Below, piece after piece: positions 1-5,319 of a stretch of DNA of 9,878 bases. Numbering within the stretch: position 1 is the first letter of the stretch; every line of letters starts with the position of its first letter. Origin of the DNA: Pseudomonadota bacterium. GTDB lineage: Bacteria > Myxococcota > Bradymonadia > UBA4248. The position numbers and the translations under genes are program-made. The stretch spans positions 1 through 9,878 of the forward strand of contig JAGACY010000389.1 of the NCBI GenBank assembly GCA_017613855.1. The letters run 5' to 3'. The notes under the pieces were generated by a model. It saw nothing but the letters and a program-made list of their open reading frames with translations. It had not been told where the DNA came from and did not search any database.

Positions 1-17
1 CACAACTGCCAGAAAGA

Positions 18-1964
18 ATGGACAGCCAGACGCCCACGTCCTATCAGTCCGAATCGTACCGGCCCGAACCGTTGCCCCCAAGGTTAACAGCCCCAGCCAA
101 CGCACCAAAACCCAAAACGCCCCCCTCCCTGCAAAACAAATATGAGTTTATCAGAGAGCTCGGCCATGGCGCACAGGGACGCATCTATCTGGCAAAACGT
201 CTGTCTGACGGCGAAGAAGTCGCCATCAAACAACTCAACATTGCCTCAGTCAAAAACTGGAAAGAATATGAGCTGTTTCACCGCGAAGCAGACGTCCTCC
301 AATCGCTCGATGTCGAAGGTGTCGCCAAGTTCTACGAGGCCATCGAATGCCTCGAAGATGACCCGCCCTGTTCATACCTTGTACAAGAGTACATCCCCGG
401 CTACTCATTGGCTTACCTGCTCCAAAGCAACCGACGCTTCAGCCTGAACTGCGTTTATGACATCGTCCTGCAAATGCTCGACATTCTGCAGGACCTGCAC
501 AACCATGTGCCACCGGTCATTCACCGCGACATCAAACCCTCCAATATTCTGCTCATGCCGCTGGGCGGCGACTATTATAAAGTCTTTCTCATCGACTTCG
601 GGGCAGTGGCCAATCCCCAGATTCAGGGCGGTGGTTCGACGGTTGCCGGTACTTTCGGCTACATGCCGCCCGAACAACTCACAGGAAAGCCAGGTCCTGC
701 CAGCGATACTTACGCACTCGCTGCAGTCATCGTGTATCTGCTCTCGGGAGTTTCGCCCGCTGACATGCCCGTCAAGGATTTCCGCCTCATCTTCGAACCG
801 GAAGTCCAGAATATGCCTACGGCACTCGTCAATACCCTCGGACGAATGCTCGCTCCGAATCTCGATGACAGACTCAGCGATATCGAAGAGCTCAAGAAAT
901 TATTCTCGAACTACCAATACGCCATCTATTCACAGTCTGCCAACACCCCAAATCCAAACGATTCTGATTACGAATACGCCTTATCCCGCGTCGAATCTAT
1001 CGGTCAAAGCGGCAATCTCGACTTATGGCAAAAACTTCCGGATACCGCACCACGTGAATGCCCCAAAGCTTATCAGGAAGTCTGGCTGCACCTCGAACAA
1101 GTGGATATCCCCGACAAAATCAAGCAAAGCACCATCAAATCCAATAACATTCTCGAAAAAGCCGAGGCAAAACAGGCCTCACGTTCAAATCACCTTTCCG
1201 AATCCAATGCCAATGCCCTGGGAATCAGCCGCACCAATCCCATGAGCTTCTTTCAGCAAAAGAATACACTTGGATGCTTTGGTGTTTTCCTCGGATTGCA
1301 GGCAGTCGGATGTGCTGTCCAGGTCGGTTTCGGCCTTATCGTCGTCCTTTGGTCGGCCTTAACAGCTGTCCTTGGCAACGTGCTCACCTTCATTCTCATT
1401 GCCCTCCTCGTTATCGGCGCTGTATGCCTTTTCCGATATGCCCGAAATACAGACAAACGCAGGCTGATGACATCCCTTTGTGACACACACAATTTCCTGA
1501 ATAGCCTCGGTTATCCCATCACCAACAAAAGCAAGAAAATTAAGGAACTCATTACCTACGGTCGCAAAAGCATCGCGACCATCGAGCGCATCGAATACTA
1601 TCCGCGCCCCAATATCATCACGGACGAACATGGCTTAACACTCCGGCACAGCACACCGGGCTTTAAGGTCTATTATAAATTCAACCCACCCGATGATGAG
1701 CGCGAAGAAGACCTCATCCATGTCTACATTACTCAGACCGAACCTGAGGGACATTATAAAGTCGGCGATCCCCTGCCCATCCTTTACCAGATTTATCGGG
1801 ACGAGAATCAAATCGAACATGTCGTCAGCATGCCTTATCCATTCCCGCTTGGCGAGGTTATTTCGCATTCTGACATACTTTACACGTCGAGTTCTTTTAA
1901 GCAGGGGCAGTGCTATGACATCAAGAATCCTTTGATGAAACAGCAGTTAGCAAGCCATTATTAA
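18..1964 (+). CDS. Membrane Ser/Thr protein kinase (RD type) with DUF3592-like C-terminal domain
   Basis: Eukaryotic-type (Hanks) protein kinase predicted to phosphorylate Ser/Thr on unknown partners at the inner membrane. A Pro-rich N-terminus (about 1-40) precedes a kinase domain at about 42-297 with a glycine loop GHGAQG (49-54), ATP-binding Lys71, helix-C Glu90, catalytic HRD (169-171) with Asn176, DFG (193-195), PPE in place of APE (217-219) and Asp230. All catalytic residues are present, so it should be active. After a linker, a long hydrophobic stretch (418-472) could form two membrane helices followed by a basic RYARN/DKRR segment; that would return the C-terminus to the cytoplasm. 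The last part (about 508-615, with YGRKSIATI and VGDPLPILY) resembles DUF3592-type domains; this is a weak family match by eye. The reading frame stays open from the ATG at 18 to base 3, so the true start may lie outside the window. It ends in a palindrome-rich convergent gap. Confidence 0.9.
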   Translation: MDSQTPTSYQSESYRPEPLPPRLTAPANAPKPKTPPSLQNKYEFIRELGHGAQGRIYLAKRLSDGEEVAIKQLNIASVKNWKEYELFHREADVLQSLDVEGVAKFYEAIECLEDDPPCSYLVQEYIPGYSLAYLLQSNRRFSLNCVYDIVLQMLDILQDLHNHVPPVIHRDIKPSNILLMPLGGDYYKVFLIDFGAVANPQIQGGGSTVAGTFGYMPPEQLTGKPGPASDTYALAAVIVYLLSGVSPADMPVKDFRLIFEPEVQNMPTALVNTLGRMLAPNLDDRLSDIEELKKLFSNYQYAIYSQSANTPNPNDSDYEYALSRVESIGQSGNLDLWQKLPDTAPRECPKAYQEVWLHLEQVDIPDKIKQSTIKSNNILEKAEAKQASRSNHLSESNANALGISRTNPMSFFQQKNTLGCFGVFLGLQAVGCAVQVGFGLIVVLWSALTAVLGNVLTFILIALLVIGAVCLFRYARNTDKRRLMTSLCDTHNFLNSLGYPITNKSKKIKELITYGRKSIATIERIEYYPRPNIITDEHGLTLRHSTPGFKVYYKFNPPDDEREEDLIHVYITQTEPEGHYKVGDPLPILYQIYRDENQIEHVVSMPYPFPLGEVISHSDILYTSSSFKQGQCYDIKNPLMKQQLASHY

Positions 1965-1965
1965 C

Positions 1966-1983
1966 GGGGGGCGGTGGCCCCCC
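1966..1983. other. GC-rich hairpin just after the kinase gene
   Basis: Six G (1966-1971) can pair with six C (1978-1983) across a 6-base loop, starting 2 bases after the kinase stop codon. A second run of six C at 2016-2021 could pair with the same G run instead, enclosing the hairpin at 1986-2014. No T-run follows, so a classical intrinsic terminator is not supported. It may still slow transcription or protect the 3' end between the convergent genes. Confidence 0.45.
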
Positions 1984-1985
1984 GC

Positions 1986-2014
1986 GCGGCTATTGCGCAA
2001 GCGCAATACGCCGC
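1986..2014 (-). repeat. REP-like imperfect palindrome, copy C (minus orientation)
   Basis: On the plus strand the left arm GCGGCTATTGCGC (1986-1998) and right arm GCGCAATACGCCGC (2001-2014) pair along their length except for one unpaired C at 2009. Read on the minus strand it is GCGGC, an unpaired G, TATTGCGC, then GCGCAATAGCCGC. The outer pattern GGC-G-TAT ... ATAGCC is the same as in the hairpins at 4255-4279 and 4290-4313, including the unpaired G, so I treat it as an inverted third copy. It lies between two convergent genes. Confidence 0.7.
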
Positions 2015-2056
2015 TCCCCCCACTGCGTTCCATGGCACAGGCGCATTCGCGCGCCC

Positions 2057-2917
2057 CTATTCGATGTCTTCGTCCTCGTCGAAGTCCTCATCATCTTCGT
2101 CGAAGTCGTCATCATCCTCGTCGTATTCGTCCTCATCATCAAATTCATCATCGAATTCAAAATCATCCGATGGAACGTAATCTTCCGAGAGCTTCAAAAG
2201 ACGTTTGGCATCGCTCAAAGAATCGCGCGTCCTAAAGACGACGGTGACATCATCAAAGTGGGCTGCCGCATTCAGAATGCAGGCTAAATCGTCATCCGAA
2301 TAGCTATCGAGCAAGCCATGGCGACCGAGCATCTGGAAATATATCTCATCCATGTCCGGCAAGGCTTCACGCTCATCGACGAGAGGATCAATCGCGAGTA
2401 CCATATTCAGATCACTGGCAATCCGTGCAGCTTCTTCGCGTTCCCAGAATCCTGCCGGATGCCAGATGAGCTTCATATTTTCTGGAATTTCAGCCCAATC
2501 ATGGACAAATTCAGCCAGTGCGCGTTTGTTGGCATCTGAAGGTGTAAAATTGGCCGATGTCTCGAGCAAAATGCGGGATGCCCCCACATTCACAGCCTGC
2601 TCTTTAATCCGCGCCCAAACGCGCTTGTTCTCTGCAGTATTCTGAAAATGCCCCAAATTGGACGGCAATTCTCCCGGAAGAAGCTTAAGCCCAAATCCCT
2701 TGCGGATATCACCGGGACGATGTGTAAAGGCCTGCCACGCAACCCAAATCGTACGCATCGGTGATTTGGCCTGTGATGCTTCTTCGGCCCACGATTTTAA
2801 TACACGGGCTTTGGGCGGTGAAAAAAGCCCCACCCGATGTTCAATCGCTGTCGCAATTTGATAAAATTTCCGCCGGTCATGCGGCAAATCAGAACAACCA
2901 CAATAAAATTCGGCCAT
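2057..2917 (-). CDS. DUF72 (YecE-like) family protein with acidic C-terminal tail
   Basis: DUF72 proteins are TIM-barrel-like proteins of unknown biochemical role. Family features visible here, numbering from the chosen start: YCGCSDLP (5-12) matching the N-terminal Gly-Cys-Ser segment, Glu26 in TAIEHRV where the family has a conserved Glu, WQAFTH (about 60-65), ILLETSANFTPS (about 115-126) and the C-terminal YFQMLGRHG (about 202-210, the family's Y-R-L-H-G-like motif). I chose the ATG at 2915-2917 because the Gly-Cys-Ser segment follows directly, as usual in the family. An in-frame ATG at 3007 would add 30 residues that read through a repeat-filled gap. Ribosome-binding sequence is weak (AGG ten bases upstream). 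The last ~36 residues are almost all Asp/Glu with spaced Phe/Tyr, an unusual extension beyond the barrel. The gene follows the DUF1844 gene after a 150-bp repeat region and may be transcribed separately. Confidence 0.82.
   Translation of the reverse strand: MAEFYCGCSDLPHDRRKFYQIATAIEHRVGLFSPPKARVLKSWAEEASQAKSPMRTIWVAWQAFTHRPGDIRKGFGLKLLPGELPSNLGHFQNTAENKRVWARIKEQAVNVGASRILLETSANFTPSDANKRALAEFVHDWAEIPENMKLIWHPAGFWEREEAARIASDLNMVLAIDPLVDEREALPDMDEIYFQMLGRHGLLDSYSDDDLACILNAAAHFDDVTVVFRTRDSLSDAKRLLKLSEDYVPSDDFEFDDEFDDEDEYDEDDDDFDEDDEDFDEDEDIE
2076..2117. repeat. 21-bp tandem repeat within the acidic tail
   Basis: Two adjacent 21-bp units (2076-2096 and 2097-2117) begin TCGTCGAAGTC and end CATCAT plus two bases, differing at only two positions; a degenerate third follows from 2118. 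21 bp equals seven codons, so unit gain or loss keeps the DUF72 frame and changes only the length of the Asp/Glu tail (repeated DFDED-type motif). This suggests the tail grew by slippage or unequal exchange. Confidence 0.6.
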
Positions 2918-2941
2918 ATTTCTTAAACCTGATGCTATTTC

Positions 2942-2962
2942 TAATGAGTAATGTGTAATAAG
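2942..2962 (+). repeat. Heptad repeat TAATNNN, three units
   Basis: Three adjacent 7-bp units: TAATGAG, TAATGTG, TAATAAG. They face the inverted heptads at 3039-3066; GTAATGTGTAAT (2948-2959) is the exact reverse complement of ATTACACATTAC (3046-3057). They lie 25 bp upstream of the chosen DUF72 start, so they would fall in its leader or promoter region. Confidence 0.6.
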
Positions 2963-2995
2963 CATGCAAAACTCAGGAAAAGACCAAAAGTAAGT

Positions 2996-3030
2996 CTGTC
3001 TTTTCAATCTTCAGGCATGCCTAAAGACAG
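2996..3030. repeat. Inverted repeat with inner palindrome between the DUF72 and DUF1844 genes
   Basis: CTGTCTTT (2996-3003) and AAAGACAG (3023-3030) are perfect 8-bp inverted arms around a 19-base loop. The loop contains the perfect 10-bp palindrome AGGCATGCCT (3013-3022). The structure is centred between the inverted heptad blocks at 2942-2962 and 3039-3066, giving nested symmetry. No T-run follows on the minus strand, so terminator function is doubtful. Confidence 0.5.
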
Positions 3031-3038
3031 CCTTTCCA

Positions 3039-3066
3039 ATTACAAATTACACATTACAAATTACTA
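3039..3066 (-). repeat. Heptad repeat ATTACNN (TAATNNN on the minus strand), four units
   Basis: Four consecutive 7-bp units: ATTACAA, ATTACAC, ATTACAA, ATTACTA, then a decayed fifth, ATTATTT. On the minus strand this is the same TAATNNN... series as at 2942-2962 and 9153-9166. The block ends 2 bases before the stop codon of the DUF1844 gene, and the decayed fifth unit (3067-3073) overlaps that stop codon. This phase-locked periodicity is not expected from AT-richness alone. Confidence 0.65.
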
Positions 3067-3067
3067 A

Positions 3068-3340
3068 TTATTTCTTCGTTTCCTGCAGATAGCGCATTTG
3101 AAGATCGTAAATGACGGAAGACAAAAGTTTTTCTTCATCCTCGGAAAGATTGCCCCGGGTTTTTTCGCGCAGCATCAGGAGAATATCGATATTGTTCCTG
3201 GCGATTTCCGGTTCGCGAGGAACGTCCATAAACGTCGGATCATCGACCTGACCCAGTGCTGCCAGTGCCATCGTAGAGAGCGAGAGTACAAATGCCGAAA
3301 ATGGCATACCATCCGGTGCTTTGCTTTCCGTTGTCATCAT
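3068..3340 (-). CDS. DUF1844 family small protein
   Basis: A 90-residue protein matching DUF1844, a short family of unknown function found in Deltaproteobacteria-like and Acidobacteria-like genomes. Recognisable segments are PFSAFVLSLSTMALAALGQV (about 13-32), a Pro-rich turn, ARNNIDILLMLREKTRGNLS (47-66) and the end EEKLLSSVIYDLQMRYLQ (69-86). Two Met codons are adjacent; GGGGAG sits 3 bases before the first and 6 before the second, so the second (3335-3337) may be the real start. The hydrophobic N-terminal stretch has no clear signal peptidase site; I expect a cytoplasmic helical protein. It follows the 70-aa gene after only 21 bp, so the two are probably co-transcribed. No function can be read from the sequence. 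Confidence 0.85.
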   Translation of the reverse strand: MMTTESKAPDGMPFSAFVLSLSTMALAALGQVDDPTFMDVPREPEIARNNIDILLMLREKTRGNLSEDEEKLLSSVIYDLQMRYLQETKK

Positions 3341-3361
3341 AATCTCCCCAATGCTTAACGA

Positions 3362-3574
3362 TTATTGTGCATCCTCTGCGCCCTCTTTATGAGAGGCAAT
3401 CGGCTGTTCGACGGTGACCGGTTCACATTTGTCGGACACATCGGGAAGCGCATCCAAATGGGCTTTGAGCTCCGCTTCTGTAATGCGCGCACTCTCGATG
3501 GCACCACCCGAAAGGTGACGTTCAATCAGGCGTTTATCAAATCTTTTCTGTTCGTACATGCTGACTTCTGACAT
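3362..3574 (-). CDS. Conserved small protein of unknown function (70 aa)
   Basis: A short soluble protein with no signal peptide or membrane segment. The N-terminal half (YEQKRFDKRLIERHLSGG, 7-24, and ITEAELKAHLDALPDVSDK, 31-49) resembles a recurrent small deltaproteobacterial protein with a 'DKR-ERN-G, then LPDVxDK' pattern; I recall this without a family name. The tail (50-70) is loose and acidic. A good ribosome-binding site, AAGGA, lies 8 bases before the ATG at 3572-3574, which fixes the start. It is the first gene behind the promoter candidate at 3633-3661 and is 21 bp from the DUF1844 gene. Partnership with the DUF1844 protein is an inference from position only. Confidence 0.72.
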   Translation of the reverse strand: MSEVSMYEQKRFDKRLIERHLSGGAIESARITEAELKAHLDALPDVSDKCEPVTVEQPIASHKEGAEDAQ

Positions 3575-3614
3575 GGTAAATATCCTTCAAAATTGAATTT
3601 TTTCTTTGTAATAA

Positions 3615-3629
3615 GCGCCAAAATGGCGC
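3615..3629. other. Short perfect hairpin in the leader of the small-protein operon
   Basis: GCGCCA (3615-3620), loop AAA, TGGCGC (3624-3629). It lies between the candidate -10 box and the ribosome-binding site of the 70-aa gene, so it would form at or near the 5' end of that transcript. On the minus strand it is followed by TTATTACAAAG, a poor T-run, so it could at most weakly terminate read-through from dut. 5'-end stabilisation or a regulator site are equally possible. Confidence 0.45.
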
Positions 3630-3632
3630 GGA

Positions 3633-3661
3633 ATTATAACATGAATCACGCATAACGTGAA
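3633..3661 (-). promoter_or_regulatory. Candidate sigma70-type promoter for the 70-aa / DUF1844 genes
   Basis: On the minus strand a perfect -10 box TATAAT (3638-3633) is preceded at 17 bp by TTCACG (3661-3656), which matches 4 of 6 bases of TTGACA. It starts about 6 bp after the dut stop codon and points at the 70-aa gene. The direct repeats at 3636-3664 overlap it, as an operator would. Confidence 0.55.
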
Positions 3662-3664
3662 TCA
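3636..3664. repeat. Direct repeat overlapping the promoter (possible operator)
   Basis: ATAACATGAATCA (3636-3648) and ATAACGTGAATCA (3652-3664) match at 12 of 13 bases with a 16-bp period. They span the interval from the -35 to the -10 box of the candidate promoter. A tandem regulator site is one reading; a chance duplication is the other. Confidence 0.5.
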
Positions 3665-3667
3665 ATT

Positions 3668-4138
3668 TTATCGCCCTGTACTGCCAAATCCATGTTCTCC
3701 GCGCCCCGTCGATTCGAATGTCTGTACCTCGCGCCAAACGGCATTCTCATGGCGCATGACGACTGCCTGAGCAATGCGATCCCCTGTGTGCACTTCAAAA
3801 TCCTCATGGGTCGTGTTGAACAGAATGACCATAATTTCCCCGCGGTAATCGGCATCGATCGTCCCCGGAGTATTGAGTACCGTAATGCCATGCCTGAGCG
3901 CCAGGCCACTTCTTGGACGTACTTCGATATGGCAATTCTTAGGGGGGGCGATGCACAATCCCGTATGCACAAGTTCTCGACCCATCGCAGGAATCGTGAT
4001 ATTTTCGGCACTGGTGAGGTCGTAACCGGCGGCCTGGTCACTGCCCCGATAAGGAAGAACAGCCTCAGGCGTTTTTTTGATGACCTGACATTCAGGTGTT
4101 TTCAATTGTTCGAGCAGATAAATCAGTCTTTTGAGCAT
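3668..4138 (-). CDS. dut: dUTP diphosphatase (dUTPase)
   Basis: Hydrolyses dUTP to dUMP and pyrophosphate in the cytoplasm, keeping uracil out of DNA and supplying dUMP for dTMP synthesis. All five motifs of the trimeric dUTPase fold are present, numbering from the chosen start: AGYDL (37-41), RPRSGLA (74-80), GTIDADYRGEI (92-102, with the sugar-stacking Tyr98 and an Asp for catalysis), GDRIAQ (119-124) and C-terminal RGEHGFGSTG (146-155). The 156-residue length is normal. I chose the ATG at 4136-4138 (GGA five bases upstream); an ATG at 4166-4168 or a GTG at 4172-4174 would add 10 or 12 residues, and none has a convincing ribosome-binding site. The N-terminal ~20 residues are atypical. It is divergent from rsmI across a palindrome-rich gap and upstream of the 70-aa gene. 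Confidence 0.95.
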   Translation of the reverse strand: MLKRLIYLLEQLKTPECQVIKKTPEAVLPYRGSDQAAGYDLTSAENITIPAMGRELVHTGLCIAPPKNCHIEVRPRSGLALRHGITVLNTPGTIDADYRGEIMVILFNTTHEDFEVHTGDRIAQAVVMRHENAVWREVQTFESTGRGEHGFGSTGR

Positions 4139-4183
4139 GGTATTCCAAAGGAAACGGGGAAATGCCATTCCCACGGCCGCTGA

Positions 4184-4201
4184 GACGTGCTATAGCACGT
4201 C
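4184..4201. repeat. Perfect 18-bp palindrome, GACGTGCT family, copy 1
   Basis: GACGTGCTATAGCACGTC is fully self-complementary. The same core, GACGTGCTNNAGCACG, recurs at 4351-4368, so it is a repeat rather than a lone operator. It lies in the dut-rsmI divergent gap, upstream of dut. Confidence 0.7.
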
Positions 4202-4254
4202 CCTACATGGAATTATCATTCCCCTGAAAACAGCATAATGCAAACGAAAGCGAA

Positions 4255-4279
4255 GGCGTATTGCCGTCAGGCAATAGCC
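4255..4279 (+). repeat. REP-like imperfect palindrome, copy A
   Basis: Left arm GGCGTATTGCC (4255-4265), loop GTCA (4266-4269), right arm GGCAATAGCC (4270-4279). Ten pairs form with one unpaired base, G4258, on the left arm. Outer arms and the unpaired G match copies B and C; the inner stem (TTGCC/GGCAA) differs. AGCCGGAGCC follows, comparable to AGCCGAAGCC after copy B. Confidence 0.75.
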
Positions 4280-4289
4280 GGAGCCGCGA

Positions 4290-4313
4290 GGCGTATCGGC
4301 AAAGCCGATAGCC
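4290..4313 (+). repeat. REP-like imperfect palindrome, copy B
   Basis: Left arm GGCGTATCGGC (4290-4300), loop AAA (4301-4303), right arm GCCGATAGCC (4304-4313), with unpaired G4293. Same orientation as copy A, starting 35 bp downstream. Inner stem CGGC/GCCG replaces TGCC/GGCA of copy A with both arms changed together, so pairing is kept. Confidence 0.75.
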
Positions 4314-4350
4314 GAAGCCATACCATAAAATAAACATCTCCCATAGTAAA

Positions 4351-4368
4351 GACGTGCTGCAGCACGCC
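4351..4368. repeat. Near-perfect palindrome, GACGTGCT family, copy 2
   Basis: GACGTGCTGCAGCACGCC contains a perfect 14-bp palindrome, CGTGCTGCAGCACG (4353-4366). Its left half (GACGTGCT) is identical to copy 1 at 4184-4201. It sits 12 bp before the rsmI start, on the far side of hairpins A and B, so the two palindromes bracket them. Confidence 0.65.
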
Positions 4369-4379
4369 TCTCCCCCATC

Positions 4380-5243
4380 ATGGCAATCATGAAAGACTCC
4401 CAAAGCATCACCCCCAAAACCCTATATGTTGTGGCGACGCCCATCGGCAACCTTGGGGATATTTCGGCGCGTGCGCTTGAGATTTTATCAGGCGTCGACT
4501 TTATTTTGAGCGAAGATACGCGGCGGAGCGGTCTGCTCCTGGAACATTTTGGGATTCACGGTCATCTGGTGAGTTATTTTGCGCACAACGAAGCACTGCG
4601 TACCGACCAGTTTTTGCCAAGACTTTTGGACGGACAATCGGCAGCCATCATCACCGATGCAGGAACGCCCGGAATTTCCGATCCAGGGAGCAGGCTCGTC
4701 GACGCCTGTCTCGAAGCCGGTATTCAGGTCTGTCCTGTGCCCGGCGCATGTGCCGCAGTTGCTGCGGTTAGTGCCTCGGGGTTTTACCAATATACGGGCT
4801 TTGAGTTTGTGGCTTTTTTCCCGCGCAAAAGTTCAGAACGTCAGGCACTTTTCGAACAAACGATCCACCGCAGCACACTACTCGTAGGTTACGAATCCCC
4901 GCAGCGAATCGTATCCCTCATCGAAGATCTGGTCGCAGTTGCCGGAGAAGACAGGCGCGTTTGTTTATGCCGTGAAATCACCAAAAAATTCGAAACCATC
5001 GAACGCACCCGGGCGGGCACTTTGCTCGAAAAACTCAGGGAATCGCCATGCAAAGGTGAGCTGTGCCTCATCATTGAGGGCGAAAATACACCCACTCAGA
5101 CTGAGGGACTCAGTGCAGATGACCTCAAACTCATTCGTATCCTGAAGGAACATCAGATCTCGGCACGTGATATTCGCGATATCGTCAGTAGCTATTCAGG
5201 TGCAAAAGCCAGAGATGTCTATCAGGCTGCCATGGGAGATTGA
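4380..5243 (+). CDS. rsmI: 16S rRNA (cytidine1402-2'-O)-methyltransferase RsmI
   Basis: Uses S-adenosylmethionine to methylate the 2'-OH of C1402 in the decoding centre of 16S rRNA, tuning start-codon choice and fidelity. It belongs to the tetrapyrrole-methylase fold. Diagnostic motifs: TPIGNLGD (20-27), EDTRRSGLLLEHFGI (45-59), DAGTPGISDPG (93-103) and PVPGACAAVAAVSASG (119-134), then a mid-segment with YESPQR (about 170-175) and CREITKKFE, and a C-terminal helical domain ending in a variant of the family's terminal segment (GAKARDVYQAAM). 287 residues is close to E. coli RsmI (286). The start is uncertain between ATG 4380 and ATG 4389; neither has a clear ribosome-binding site, and both follow the palindrome at 4351-4368. 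No terminator is evident after it, so some read-through into the DUF507 gene is likely. Confidence 0.96.
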   Translation: MAIMKDSQSITPKTLYVVATPIGNLGDISARALEILSGVDFILSEDTRRSGLLLEHFGIHGHLVSYFAHNEALRTDQFLPRLLDGQSAAIITDAGTPGISDPGSRLVDACLEAGIQVCPVPGACAAVAAVSASGFYQYTGFEFVAFFPRKSSERQALFEQTIHRSTLLVGYESPQRIVSLIEDLVAVAGEDRRVCLCREITKKFETIERTRAGTLLEKLRESPCKGELCLIIEGENTPTQTEGLSADDLKLIRILKEHQISARDIRDIVSSYSGAKARDVYQAAMGD

Positions 5244-5255
5244 GATATAAAAAGA

Positions 5256-5284
5256 TTGCTTGTAGCGTGTAGCAACTTTATACT
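5256..5284 (+). promoter_or_regulatory. Candidate sigma70-type promoter for the DUF507-kinase pair
   Basis: TTGCTT (5256-5261), 17-bp spacer, TATACT (5279-5284). The -10 box matches 5 of 6 consensus bases and the -35 box 3 of 6. TTGCT (5256-5260) and AGCAA (5271-5275) form an inverted repeat across the -35 region, and a palindrome ACTTTAAAGT (5282-5291) overlaps the end of the -10 box; either could be a protein site. It lies in the 76-bp gap after rsmI. Confidence 0.45.
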
Positions 5285-5319
5285 TTAAAGTGGCTTATGG
5301 GGGGTGAACAGGAGACATT

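Noticed and set aside
457..1245. 262-codon open frame overlapping the left kinase gene in another plus frame
   Set aside because: Composition is Ser/Pro/Arg-rich without any domain, and it lies inside a gene with all kinase motifs; a shadow frame.
1966..1983. Intrinsic terminator after the left kinase gene
   Set aside because: A stable stem exists but no T-run follows on the plus strand, so I list it only as a hairpin.
1974..2180. Ser-rich open frame with long Ser/Lys runs on the plus strand
   Set aside because: It is the antisense reading of the Asp/Glu codons of the DUF72 tail (GAC/GAT/GAA read as TCG/TCA/TCT), plus the palindrome region.
2918..3007. N-terminal extension of the DUF72 protein to an ATG at 3007
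   Set aside because: The extra 30 residues are encoded by the heptad and inverted-repeat region, do not fit the family start and lack a good ribosome-binding site.
3039..3066. CRISPR-like array
   Set aside because: Units are only 7 bp and contiguous with no spacers; no cas genes nearby.
3692..4183. 163-codon open frame on the plus strand opposite dut
   Set aside because: The opposite strand carries all five dUTPase motifs; this frame has no recognisable domain.
4205..4240. Promoter for dut or rsmI around GATAAT / CATAAT sequences
   Set aside because: -10-like boxes can be found on both strands, but no -35 box at a suitable spacing is convincing.
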